From Elgaria multicarinata webbii (Eukaryota > Chordata > Lepidosauria > Squamata > Anguidae), in assembly GCF_023053635.1 (NCBI RefSeq), contig NC_086180.1, forward strand, positions 89,443,447 through 89,507,446: 64,000 bases of DNA. The letters run 5' to 3'. Below, one piece after another: positions 42,692 through 52,900 of the stretch. Below the pieces are notes generated by a model, which did no database searches, was not told the origin of the DNA, and saw only the letters and a list, made by a program, of their open reading frames with translations. The translations under genes and the position numbers were made by a program. Within the stretch, counting starts at the first letter, position 1. Every line of letters begins with the position of its first letter.

Positions 42692-42786
42692 ACTTGTAAC
42701 AACTTCCAGAAGGGCTACAATGTTAGTCTGTTGCAGCAAAAACGACACATTTTCTTGTGGCATGTTAAAGGCTACCAAATTTATTA
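42692..42786 (+). repeat. Sauropsid interspersed repeat fragment
   Basis: ATGTTAGTCTGTTGCAGCAA, then CTTGTGGCATGTTAAAGGCT ACCAAATTTATT, a motif common in reptile genomes. Family not assigned. Confidence 0.55.
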
Positions 42787-42799
42787 TTAATTTTATCTG

Positions 42800-43914
42800 T
42801 TTTGAGAATTATCAGGATAATCCCCCCAAGATAGAGGATTTGGCTCAATGAGCATCAAAAGGGGGGCGGAATCGCATTTCCCTACCATTGCTTTGCCCAG
42901 TGGTGGCACCAGAAAAAAAATTCAGGTGGGGGCACAGAAGGGGCAAAGTATATTTCTAGGTGGGTGAGCTGTATCCCACATGTTAAGATGTCTGAAAGAA
43001 AAATAACAGTGTATCTCACGCTAAAACTGCCATCGTAACCATATATTCTGAAATAAGTCATATACTGATAAATTTAGGGGGGAGGGGTTGTTGCTGCTCT
43101 AGCCTCGATCCTCTAAAACAGCAGAGCTTTGCCGACCCACATGGCTCCTTCTCTGAAACTGGAGGAGGTGACAGTGCAGGCACAGGGCTTCAGCAAGGCT
43201 AACTGTTAACCCTTGTCATGGCTGCCTTGTCTGGGTGAGCCCTCCTGGTAAAGCTGTCTCTGCCAGCAACTGGGGTGGCAGCTGGGGTGGCCAGCTCCTT
43301 GTTTGGGGTGTGTGTGCTTGCACCCCCTGTCCCCCCCCCCCGCGCTGCCACTGGCTTTGCCTCCTGCTGCTGTCCCACAATAGCAACAAGCAGCTTCCTC
43401 TTTCTTCACATCGGGAAGAAAGAGGAAGCAAGCAATGACCACATGGCCCATTCAGTGGGCATTTTTATCACGCTACTTCTCCTGCACACAACAGTAAGTG
43501 GCGGACATTGTCGTCAAAAGGAACCATGAAAAACCGTGAGAGGCCATTAACGACCATGCAATAAAATGCTCGTCTGATAATGTTCAGTGTGAAAGGCCAT
43601 TGGACACATTATGCTGTGGCAAACCCAGGATATCAGGGCCAATGGGCAAACCGGGATAAGGTGTGTTCACAGCCATGTTTGTCACATTCACACTTGACAC
43701 TTCCATGTCTACACTTCAAACATCTTAGGTATACATTTAAAATGTAATGTAATGTGTGAATTGGCCCTATGATTTTCTGGGCATACCCGTTTCAGTATTT
43801 AACTGAACAGGTACGCTGTTTAACTCACCACGAGCCTGCACAGCCATACCTTTAAGTCAATCGAGTGGGGCAGAGCCAACTGCCTGAGGCAAACAAGAAG
43901 ATGGTGTTGCTTCC
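42800..43914. other. Intergenic, unassigned
   Basis: G- and C-run-rich around 42850 and 43321-43342. No exon of BST1 or another gene recognised. Confidence 0.45.
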
Positions 43915-44372
43915 CATTGCAGGAACAAAACCTGACCAGACTGGCAGTTGAAGCTCTCTTTGAGGGTGGCTATAGGCCAATGTCTTCTAGTGCAGGCAGA
44001 GGAAGCAGACTAGTTTAGGGGGTGCATGACAGACTATGCAGACCACACAGGTCTATCCTCCAACATCTGGCTGCCCCCTCTATCATCTGTTGAATCAGCT
44101 GACTCACTTTGCCTAATGGCCAGCCCTGGGTGGATGAGACAAAGGAAAGAAGGAAGCCTTTGCAGACATTTCTTGCCCCTCCTATGTCTCAGCTACTTCA
44201 GGCTTATGCGAATCCTGTGGATTAAACCCAGAAAATCTAATCAAAGACCATTGTGGGTGTTGTTTTTTAATACATTATATTTAGTGTTCATATTTTATGT
44301 TTATCAAGGGGTTTTGTATTTAATTTTAAGAGTATATCTTAAATTCATATTTAGTTTTGTTATTACTCTTGG
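43915..44372 (+). repeat. Unclassified dispersed repeat, copy B
   Basis: Pairs with 38236-38660. The similarity stops abruptly on the right at GTTATTACTCTTG in both copies. Confidence 0.8.
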
Positions 44373-45074
44373 GGACCCTTATCTGTGAAGAGACATCGAT
44401 TTGGCTTGTTCCAGCCAAAAGAAAGGAGGCCTTGGGGTCTGATCTTGTCAGACATCAGAGAAGTATGAATCATCTCCGGTGTCCAGATCACAACTGTGTG
44501 GGTTAATTATTTTCAAAAGAGTGAAGGCTTTGAAGTATTTCCTGGAATGGCCCCCCCTGTAACTGTGGAAGACATTAAGAGACTGGTATCTCAGCCGCCT
44601 AATTGTAAAATCACCATTATTTGGCCAGAATCTGCTATTTAGATCTGGATGATCAATGTGAACAACACTTTTGATATATTTAGATATGGATTGACTCCAG
44701 TTTGTTACAATAGGTATTTAACAAAGTCTGCAATGAATTGTGAGACATGTAAATTCCCACCAGCAAAGACAGAGTCTATGCATATGCAATTTGTGTGCAC
44801 ATTGGCTCTTTCAGACTTTGCACCATACACATTTAGGGGATGGGTCAATGGCTACGATCCTCCTCTCTGCATCCAAAACACATTCAGAGAACATGTTGTT
44901 GCAATGCTAGAGTTAGCAGACTGTTTCTGCCTGGAGTTAGCTGGAACTGGGGGCCACAGCCTTGGGGTGGGGAGACATATTACTTTCTAGGGATTTGCTG
45001 TCTTCTGTTTGCTTCCACTCTGCTCTGCTTGTGTATCTGTAAATAAAACAAATTTATTTATAGATAATAAATAA
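44373..45074. other. Intergenic, unassigned
   Basis: It may belong to the same element as copy B. It ends in an AATAAA-like stretch near 45041. No coding signature. Confidence 0.35.
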
Positions 45075-45170
45075 ATAATAAACGCACCCACAATTCTAAG
45101 ACGCACCCCGTTTTTAGAGATGTTTATATGGGGGGAAAAGTGGGTCTTAGAATCGAAGAAATATGGTAGT
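45075..45170. mobile_element. Remnant of the TA-flanked TAAGACGCAC MITE
   Basis: AATTCTAAGACGCACCCCGT, TTTATATGGGGGGAAAAGTG and TTAGAATCGAAGAAATATGG mirror the left part of 13780-13959. Confidence 0.75.
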
Positions 45171-45555
45171 AAAGCAGTAAGACCCCAAATCTTGAATTTT
45201 GGGTTATAATGATCAAACTTGGCACACTCATACACTGACCCATACTAAACACTTTTAACATTGATTCTAGTAAGCAATGTCCCCTGGGCGGCATGAGAGT
45301 GACAAGTGTGTTATTTCTCTGACTTTTAGTCATTGACCCAGGACAAAGTTTTTACTGTATGAGATGAATAATGCTGAATGTACCATTTGGCAAGGCCTTC
45401 ACTCCAATAGGTGGGAAACCGGTGTTAGCAGAAATCATGGGGTTTTGCATGTAATCACAATGTATATAAATCTGACCCAAGATGTCCCTGCCAGGCAGCA
45501 AATTTTTAAAAATTGTGTCTGAAGCCAGGAGCCCTACCAAAGTGGCATACAACAA

Positions 45556-45595
<40 letters not shown>

Positions 45596-45800
45596 TAAAA
45601 TTATATTTAATAACTGCACCAAAAGTTCTACAAAATGATAAACAGCATCATAAGTCAGAACCTACAACACAATTGCAACTATAACCCAGTCTGATAAAAT
45701 ATAATTTGGGGAAGATCAGAGTAAATAAGTAAGACTTCAGGGCCCTCCTGAAAGACGAATGAGAGGGTCTTGCTAAATTCAACCCTTTTAGGGCTTTGAA
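45556..45800 (-). repeat. (AAT)n and decayed L2-type 3' end
   Basis: (AAT)n at 45556-45594, then a sequence whose minus strand reads FSKTLSFVFQEGPEVLLIYS, like an eroded L2 C-terminus. Confidence 0.55.
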
Positions 45801-45968
45801 ATACTTTGGAAGCCCCCCTTTTGTTTTGCTTTGTTTGTAAAATAAAAGAAAAAACATTTATTTTTGGGTTGCCTGGCAGACTAGGGTCCCTGGAAGAGGC
45901 CCAAGGGGCCAAAATGCCCCCAGACCACCTGAAGTTGCCCACCCACTGTGACATATGGATCACAGTGT

Positions 45969-46042
45969 TATTATTTATTTATTTATTACATTTCTATACC
46001 GCCCAATAGCCGGAGCTCTCTGGGCGGTTCACAAAAATGAAA
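45969..46042 (-). repeat. L2-type LINE tail
   Basis: TTATTTATTTATTACATTTC, then CCGCCCAATAGCCGGAGCTC TCTGGGCGG: the reverse of the L2 terminus. Confidence 0.85.
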
Positions 46043-46610
46043 AGATTATCCCAATCTTTCCCCACCCAAAAGAGCTCAACAAATTAAGGGAGTGAGTTTG
46101 AGACTAAGAGTCATCTTTATGATTTTTTGTGAAATTATTCTCAAGTCTGTGAAGCTTTCGTGGGTTTACCATACATAAACACCAATAACAATGTTAGGGA
46201 CCATTTCTTGTTATGCATACAATCCTAAATTATGCCTGGCTTCTAATTGGCGCCATCTAGAAGATAACGAATTCCATGTGTTTTTATAGCAAACTGATTA
46301 ATTTAAATGCTCATTCACAACTATACAAGCTCCTACAATAACTATACAAGCTCCTGGAAGTACAGCTAACCATATCTTGGGATAAGCAAAGTTAAAATCA
46401 TAAGCCAGACCTGTCCAACCTGGGATCCAGCCAGCCAAATGCAGCCCATGAGCTATGTGACATCCCTCCAGGGACTTCGTAAACCTTCAGCTTTTGCTGA
46501 TGGCTTCATCTGACTTGGTGAGTAACAGGTGGTGCAGGCATGACATAGATTATTCACCTGGCAGACCTCATTATTGCTTTCAGTAAGGGGAGCCATGGAT
46601 ATAAAAGACA

Positions 46611-47420
46611 AGGAAAGGCAGCATGATGTGGTGGTTAGCATAATGAACTAGGACTCCCTGGGAAGAACATCCCACAATTGGGGCACCACCACCACCAAGA
46701 AATCCCTTTCCCTAGTAGCTCCTGGTCATACCTCAGATGGAGGGGGAACCCAGAGAAAGGCTCCTTTGGTGTATGGATGTGCACATGTGGCAACAATTTA
46801 TATTTCAGGTACCATGGTCCCAACCCATGAAGGGGTTTAAAGATGAAATCTATCACATCAAATTGTGAAAACAGTCTAGGATGCTATCAAAGAGCACCAC
46901 CTCATCCCTATTTTGTCCCCAGGTTCCGGCCTTTGACAGCAAGCACCTCTGTCTTGTCTGGATTCAGCTTCAGTCTGTTTTTCCTCATCCAGGCCATTAC
47001 CGCCTCTAAGCATTCATTCAGAGGAGACACAGTATCCTTAGCTGACGCTGTTGTCGAAGGCATAGAGAAATATATTTGGGTGTCATCAGCATACTGATAG
47101 CACCCCGCCACATGTCTTTGGATGATCTCTCCTAGCGGTTTCATGTAAATATTAAATAGCATTGGGGAAAGGATGGCACCTTGTGGTACACCATACAGCA
47201 GCTCCTTCTTTGAGGAGCAGCTATCCCCAAGCATCACCATCTGGAACATACCCGAGAGGTAGTTCTGGAAGCACTGAAGTACAGTGCCCCCGATTCACTG
47301 TCCCCTCAGGCGATCCAGAAGGATACCATGGTCGATGGTATCGAAAGCAGGGGCACACTCCCCCTGTCAATACTCAGGCGTAGATCATCCGCTAAAGTGA
47401 CCATAGTGGTCTCAACTCCG
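46611..47420 (-). repeat. L2-type LINE with a SINE head fragment at its left edge
   Basis: The minus strand encodes GVPQGAILSPMLFNIYMKPL and YADDTQIYFSMPS, then RKNRLKLNPDKTEVLAV (46908-47249): the L2 reverse-transcriptase core. 46611-46660 resembles the SINE head at 2611 (GCATGATGTGGTGGTTAGCA). Confidence 0.85.
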
Positions 47421-47569
47421 GATTGTGCAAAATTTCAGATTTTAATCAATTATTTAACCATTTGTGAGTTTGTGAATGAGGCCCAATCCTCTTCATATAT
47501 ATGTGTGGAATATGCATGTATCACTGTTTCTATATGGATTACAGATCTGTGATGATTCTACTCCTAATG

Positions 47570-48354
47570 ACACCTGTAACATATAAAATATAACAGCAGT
47601 GAGCACCTGCGTGATTTAGCGACTAGCTTCAGAGATTACTTCCATGCACCTAATCCTGAAAACTCATGGAGAAGGAATCCTTTTGAATGTGGTGATGTAC
47701 AACTAACAACTCTATCTGCGGAAGAGCAAGATGCACTTGTTGACGTGACTCGTGATGGTCCATTGAAATCATTTTTCAAAGAATATAGACTGGACCAATT
47801 CTGGGTGAAGATTTTCCTGATTATAAGAAGTTAGGTGAAAAAGCTTTGAAACATCTAGTTCCCTTTTGTTCCACATATCTTTGTGAACAAACATTTTCAA
47901 CATTTTGTTATATGAAGAACAAGCATAGAAATCGGCTCGATGTTGATCCAGATTTGAGATTAAAAGTAGGAAATATTGAACTGGATGTGGAAGGGATTGT
48001 TCGGGACAAAAAGAGGCATGATTTCTCCCATGACATTTAGGTTTAGTAGCTGCTAGACAGGTCATAATTTGTTCAATTGTAAACTAGACGTTAGTAAAAT
48101 TAAATTTGTCTTTATATTCCTAACCAAATCATTGTCATTTTTGCGTGGTAACATCACAAATATCACAAATTTTATGGTCTTTTTTTTAGTATACCTAAAA
48201 TCCTTTGCTTATTAGGGGCTACCCCTTATTTTCTCCAAAAAAATTGCTTTGTGCAAGTACTACCATAGAGACAATTTTTTCAAAAGTAGGGGGTCCATGG
48301 CTTGGCATTTGGAAAACAAGGGGTCCGCAGTACTTAGCTAATTGGGAACCACTG
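47570..48354 (+). pseudogene. Decayed hAT transposase (ZBED5/FAM200-like), C-terminal part
   Basis: Plus-strand frames read EHLRDLATSFRDYFHAPNPE and GPLKSFFKEYRLDQFWVK. After a one-base frame change near 47815 they continue ALKHLVPFCSTYLCEQTFST then NKHRNRLDVDPDLRLKVGNI. The LCEQTFS...K.RNRL pattern is the hAT dimerisation/catalytic C-terminus seen in ZBED5, FAM200 and Buster/Charlie transposases. A right terminus GGGAACCACTG ends at 48354. The 5' half is missing. It is a DNA-transposon relic, not an expressed host gene. Confidence 0.75.
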
Positions 48355-48905
48355 TCTTAGACGGTAGTTATTATAGAGAGAAGATTTTTACAAAACAAAG
48401 TGAGGGCAATTTTTTTTAAAAAAATATTTTTACTGTTTTATTCCTATGTTCATTGCTCCAGAATCTATTCTAAATATAGAGAATCATCAGACGGACGGTT
48501 TTCGCACTTTCATCCGTCCTTGTTCAGCGTTTAGCCCTGTGATCTTTACACGATGTCGTGCCTATGCTACAATAATCTCACCTCTTCCCTTCCATTTCCC
48601 ATGTTTTTTCAGGATGTGTTTTTTTTTCAGGGAAAGTGAAGTATTATTTTTACTCTGTGGGATAAAACTGCCATACAGTCTCCATGTATTGCTGATGATG
48701 GAGTGGTATATAAATATTGTAAATAAATAAAAGATGAAGCAAAGAAAAGGAAGAGCTAGGCTTTTGGATGATATCTGTCTGCATCCAACTTGATAGATTT
48801 CCAATTTATACAGTTTATATGTTGCATTGATCTTGCATATGGTTAGTACAAAATGTATCATCTTATTCTTAAAATCAATAGTCAAATACGCAAGCCTGGA
48901 ATATT

Positions 48906-48998
48906 TTTATTTATTTATTTATTACATTTATATACCGCCCCATAGCTGAAGCTCTCCGGGCAGGTGAATAAAAATGTAATAAATAAATAAATAAATTT
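48906..48998 (-). repeat. L2-type LINE tail
   Basis: TTATTTATTTATTACATTTA, ACCGCCCCATAGCTGAAGCT CTCCGGGC, with a short inverted continuation. Confidence 0.75.
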
Positions 48999-49074
48999 AA
49001 AGAATATGATGTAGACTGCACCCTGTCTTTCTTCCACTTAACTGAGCACTCCCTACAGAAAGCATACAACCTTG

Positions 49075-49160
49075 TTTAAGGAGTAATAGCTGGGGGACGC
49101 TGGGAGTTGTAAGCCTCCCGCCCCCTCCCCTGTTAAAACATGCATAGGATTGCGCCCTTG
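49075..49160. mobile_element. Fragment of the GCAATCCTATGCATG MITE
   Basis: GACGCTGGGAGTTGTAAG and AACATGCATAGGATTGCGCC form the right arm of the family seen at 26157. Confidence 0.65.
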
Positions 49161-49311
49161 GTTAGTTGCGTCCAGCGGTTCCCAACGAAGCCTGTGCAAC
49201 CCCTGCGGCTGGGGAAAAATCAACTACAAAAAATAACTCCAGCCGCTTGCCCCAACACCATGCAGCTCCATGGATTCGTAAATCTCCTCCAAGACACAAA
49301 GCATTTTCCTA

Positions 49312-49760
49312 GGGTGACCCTATGAAAAGGAGGACAGGGCTCCTGTATCTTTAACGATTGCATAGAAAAGGGAATTTCAGCAGGTGTAATTTGTATATAT
49401 GGAGAACCTGGTGAAATTCCCGCTTCATCACCACAGTTAAAGCTGCAGGAGCTATACTAGAGTGAGCAGATACACAAGAGGGCAGGGCACCTGCAGCTTT
49501 AACTGCTGTGATGAAGAGGAAATTTCACCAGGTTCCCCATATATACAAATGACACCTGGGCCCGAGCTACACTAAGCAGGATACAACACTTTAAAAACGT
49601 TTTGAAAACTGTATATGTAATGTGTCCTGGGTTTGAACAGGTGTCATAACCATTATAAACCGTTATAAGCAGTAGTGTAGATCCTGCCCTGATGAAGTTC
49701 CCTTTTCTATACAACTTTTAAAGATACAGGAGCCCTGTCCTCCTTTTCATAGGGTCACCC
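49312..49760. mobile_element. TA-flanked palindromic MITE, copy A (carries another MITE)
   Basis: Ends GGGTGACCCTATGAAAAGGA, inverted at the right, with TA on each side (Tc1/mariner-type). Internal arms AGCAGGTG, AACCTGGTGAAATTCC and AGTTAAAGCTGCAGG are also mirrored. A 129-bp MITE is inserted at 49559. Confidence 0.88.
49559..49687. mobile_element. Palindromic MITE, GGATCTACAC family, copy 3
   Basis: Ends AGCTACACTA and GTAGTGTAGATCC, with CCTG on both sides. Its host element shows the intact site GACACCTGCTGAAATTCC in copies B and C. Confidence 0.75.
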
Positions 49761-50074
49761 TAATTTTCCTATTTGGGTAGAATTTTTTCTCCTCCCCAAG
49801 GAACAAAGTGAAGGCTATAAATTAATGGAGAAAACCAGGATTTTAGAGTAGCTGTCCCACGAGTCCATAAAACCTAGCAGCAAAGACGGGAATCCCAGCT
49901 CTTTCTAACCAGAGTCTTATGTTGTTGGGGGGGGGGTGGAATGGAGTTTTTATACATTTAAAAGCACAGTCACAGGGATCGTAACGGAAGCCTGACTTTT
50001 GCTGCAACCTGGGTTATTTGTATGGAGGGAGTTTAAACCCGCCTGAGCCCCACCTTAACCTCCGTTGACGTTGG
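49761..50074. other. Intergenic, unassigned
   Basis: A G run at about 49927-49936. Nothing else recognised. Confidence 0.4.
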
Positions 50075-50461
50075 ACTATATTACAGGAGTCCTGAAACAC
50101 CTTAAAGTAGAGTGACCCTATGAAAAGGAGGACAGGGCTCCTTTATCTTTAACAGTTGTATTGAAAAAGGAATTTCAGCAGGTGTCATTAGTATATATGC
50201 GGAACCTGGTGAAATTCCCTCTTCATCACACCAGTTAAAGCTGCAGGTGCCCTGCCCTCTTTTAAATCTGGTCACTCTAGTATAGCTCCTGCAGCTTTAA
50301 CTGATGTGATGAAGAGGGAATTTCACCAGGTGCTGCATGCATACAAATGACACCTGCTGAAATTCTCTTTTCTATGCAACTGTTAAAGATACAGAAGCCC
50401 TGTCCTCCTTTTCATAGGGTCACCCTACTATATTACAGGAGTCCTGAAACACCTTAAAGTA
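50075..50461 (+). repeat. 35-bp direct repeat flanking MITE copy B
   Basis: 50075-50109 (ACTATATTACAGGAGTCCTG...) recurs at 50427-50461. This implies tandem duplication of a unit of about 352 bp comprising the flank plus the MITE. Confidence 0.85.
50110..50425. mobile_element. TA-flanked palindromic MITE, copy B
   Basis: 316 bp, same family as copy A, without the inner insertion. Preceded by a 35-bp segment that recurs after it. Confidence 0.88.
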
Positions 50462-50888
50462 GGGTGCCCCTATGAAAAGTAGGACAGGGCTCCTGTATTT
50501 TTAATAGCTGTATAGAAAAGGGAATTTCAGCAGGTGTCATTTGTATCTATCAATCATCAGTTTATTGTGCTAGCCGAAGGCCATGACAAATACATCCATA
50601 GAAAAGCATACAACTATAAAAGTACACAACAGTTTAAAATAACCAAGAGAACCATACAGACAAGCCTAAATTGAGGAACCTGGTGAAATTTCCTCTTCAT
50701 CACAACAGTTAAAGCTGCCCTCTTTTAAATCTGGTCACTCTAGTATAGCTCCTGCAGCTTTAACTGTTGTGATGAAGAGGGAATTTCACCAGGTGCTGCA
50801 TGCATACAAATGAGACCTGCTGAAATTCCCTTTTCTATGCAGCTGTTAAAGATACGGGAGCCCGGTTCTCCTTTTCCTGTGGTCACCC
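50462..50888. mobile_element. TA-flanked palindromic MITE, copy C (interrupted)
   Basis: Same family. About 120 bp of unrelated LINE-tail-like sequence (ATCATCAGTTTATTGTGCTA...) sits at about 50549-50673. The right end is GGTCACCC then TA. Confidence 0.85.
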
Positions 50889-51279
50889 TACTGAACGCAT
50901 TTATCAGCTTCTGTGAACTATTATAGCCTTGACTCTGCTAATCTCTCAGGCTCGATGATTTCGTTGTGAGCCACTTTCTCTTGGTTTTGGCTCCCCAACC
51001 TGCGACATGGGGATAATGCTTCGCATTCGTGTTTTGGGAACTTGAACGGTCAGAGCAGATTTTAAACCGTTTCGCACCAAATTCAAACGTTTATAAGGGA
51101 GCAAGAGCTCTTCTCCTTCCTGATACTTTTTTGTTGCGGGGTTGAGTTTGGGTGACACACGCTGCTGGTGTGACAACGCCCAGTGAAAATGCGAGACGTC
51201 TGCACTGATTTCAATGGGCAATTCTTTATTTCCCGCTCGTGGGGAAGGGGGGGGTTGAGACATTTCAAAATGTGGATGC

Positions 51280-52060
51280 GCAACGGCGAGCCCGGAAGTG
51301 GCCCACGGAGGCCGCGTTGAGTGTGTGTCTACTTCTAAGCACGTGACTCGCCCGAGGAAATGGCGGCGCCTGCGCCACCTTCGCTCGGTACGGAGTGGCA
51401 GTTAGGGCGCGCGTGCGCAGAAGAGGCCGCTTCTGCCGTCGCTTGACCGCGGTTGTTGAGCGACCGTCTCTATATGGGGGAGAGAAGATGGCTCCTTTCC
51501 CTGAGGAGGTGGATGTTTTCACGGCCCCGCACTGGCGGATGAAGCAGCTCGTTGGGCTCTATTGCGACAAGGTACGGAAGACGAGGGGGGAGGCCTGGGG
51601 CCGCCGGGGAGAGCCGCTTCTGTTTACCTCAGCCGCGAGACACGCCCCCGCCCCTCACCGTGCGGCCTGGGCTGGCGCCTGTGCGCGAGCGGGAAGAGGG
51701 GCGAGAAGAGCGACTGCGCAGCTGTCACCGCCTGGCGCGACGGGGCGCCTCCGGCCGCCCTCAGGAGCAGGGCCCTTTCGCGCGCCCTCCCGCCGGACGC
51801 CTTCCTCACAGCCGCCCTCTCCGCCCCGCTTCCCAAGCGCAAACGCAGGCGCCCAGGGGTCGTGAGCCTTCCTGCGTAGGGAGGCCCACCCCCGGGGAAA
51901 GCGCCTACGCGACGCCCCCTGCCCTTCGGAGCCCTTCTCCAGCTGCACGCCGCCCCCAGGTACAGCAGAAGCGGCGTTGCACGCACTCTTCCCTGGTTAC
52001 CCTTCGCCTGCTCTTTGACACGCGTCTGAGTTCGAGGGTGGGCCGCGCCTGCCCCTCCAG
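51280..52060 (+). promoter_or_regulatory. FBXL5: FBXL5 CpG-rich promoter, 5' UTR and start of intron 1
   Basis: An abrupt GC- and CpG-rich block around FBXL5 exon 1, sharply different from the AT-rich surroundings. Visible motifs upstream of the ATG are an ETS-type CCGGAAGTG near 51292, an E-box CACGTGAC near 51340 and a YY1-type AAATGGCGGC near 51358. No TATA box is seen, as usual for a housekeeping promoter. The long overlapping reading frames here are a by-product of GC richness. The transcription start is not determined. Confidence 0.8.
51488..51571 (+). CDS. FBXL5: FBXL5 coding exon 1 (partial gene; rest beyond right edge)
   Basis: The 28 codons from 51488 give [28 protein letters not shown], which as far as I recall is identical to the N-terminus of vertebrate FBXL5, followed by a GTACGG donor at the known exon 1 boundary. 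FBXL5 is the substrate receptor of an SCF ubiquitin ligase that targets IRP2 (IREB2) when iron and oxygen are available. The residues here begin its hemerythrin-like iron-binding domain; the F-box and leucine-rich repeats come from later exons. Exon 2 (expected to begin near LSKTNF) was not found up to 64000, so intron 1 exceeds 12.4 kb. It is transcribed away from CD38. Confidence 0.95.
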
Positions 52061-52160
52061 ATGTTTCAGCCTGCAGCCCCTGCTATCCCTCACTATTGAC
52101 TATGCAGGCAGAGGCCAAACCATCTGGAGGGCTGCAAGTTGCCCCCCCCCCCTTGCCTTA
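52040..52160. mobile_element. hAT MITE remnant, 9127 family
   Basis: CCCCTCCAGATGTTTCAGCC and ACCATCTGGAGGGCTGCAAG TTGCCCCC match the arms of the 9127-9261 element. Confidence 0.65.
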
Positions 52161-52245
52161 GTCCTTATTCCCTGCCTGAGGCTAAGGCCAAGGGCTTATC
52201 TACACCAAGCAGGATATTCCACAATGAAAGCGAAATATATAAAAG

Positions 52246-52589
52246 GCAGGATCTACACGACTGCTTCATAGCGGTATTGAAGTGCACTGCAGGATCTACA
52301 CGACTGCTTCATAGCGATGTTGAAGTGCACTGCAGGATCTACACGACTGCTTCATAGCGATGTTGAAGTGCACTGCAGGAGCCACATGACTGCTTCATAG
52401 CAATGTTGAAGTGCACTGCAGGATCTACACGACTGCTTCATAGCAGTATTGAAGTGCACTGCAGGAGCCACATGACTGCTTCATAGCAATGTTGAAGTGC
52501 ACTGCAGGAGCCACATGACTGCTTCATAGCAGTATTGAAGTGCACTGCAGGAGCCACATGACTGCTTCATAGCAATGTTGAAGTGCACT
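52246..52589 (+). repeat. 43-bp tandem array, eight copies
   Basis: Eight units of GCAGGATCTACACGACTGCT...GAAGTGCACT, each 43 bp. Variants alternate between GATCTACACG and GAGCCACATG and between GCGATG, GCAATG and GCAGTA, suggesting duplication in blocks. The unit is one arm of the surrounding palindromic element. Confidence 0.97.
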
Positions 52590-52623
52590 GACAACTGGTG
52601 GGGCCCATGACACAACTACACCA

Positions 52624-52705
52624 TTGTAAGCCTATGCGGCAGGGCCTTGCTATTTACTGTTTTACTCTGTACAGCACCATGTACATTGATGGTGCTATAT
52701 AAATA

Positions 52706-52737
<32 letters not shown>
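52624..52737 (+). repeat. L2-type 3' tail with TACACCA target duplication
   Basis: A 114-bp tail (CCTATGCGGCAGGGCCTTGC...GTGCTATATAAATAA, (TAA)n) flanked by TACACCA at 52617-52623 and 52738-52744. It is nearly identical to 16445-16573. Confidence 0.88.
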
Positions 52738-52740
<3 letters not shown>

Positions 52741-52900
52741 ACCAAGCAGGATATAACACTATGAAAGCAGTATATGGTATGTGTCAATGGGCCCCAACAG
52801 TTGTCAGTGCACTTCAATACCTCTATACAGCAGTCGTGTGGCTCCTGCCTTTTATATACCACTTTCATAGTGGAATATCCTGCTTGCTGTAGATGAGCCC

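Larger units (their letters stand above)
52192..52900. mobile_element. 709-bp palindromic DNA element with internal array
   Basis: The left end GGGCTTATCTACACCAAGCA GGATATTCCAC is repeated inverted at the right (ends ...GATGAGCCC), with more than 40 bp of terminal inverted repeat. It holds GGATCTACAC-family arms, a 43-bp tandem array and an inserted L2 tail. No transposase. Confidence 0.8.

Noticed and set aside
47570-48354. Orthologue of FAM200B
   Set aside because: Human FAM200B is divergent from FBXL5. This fragment has the opposite orientation, a frameshift and a nearby transposon terminus, so a hAT relic is the better call.
51395-52271. Several long overlapping frames on both strands near FBXL5
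   Set aside because: GC-rich promoter composition keeps stops rare. Only the 28 codons at 51488 match a known protein, and they end at a good splice donor.
52246-52589. CRISPR-like array
   Set aside because: The units are contiguous 43-bp tandem repeats without spacers, in a vertebrate intron.
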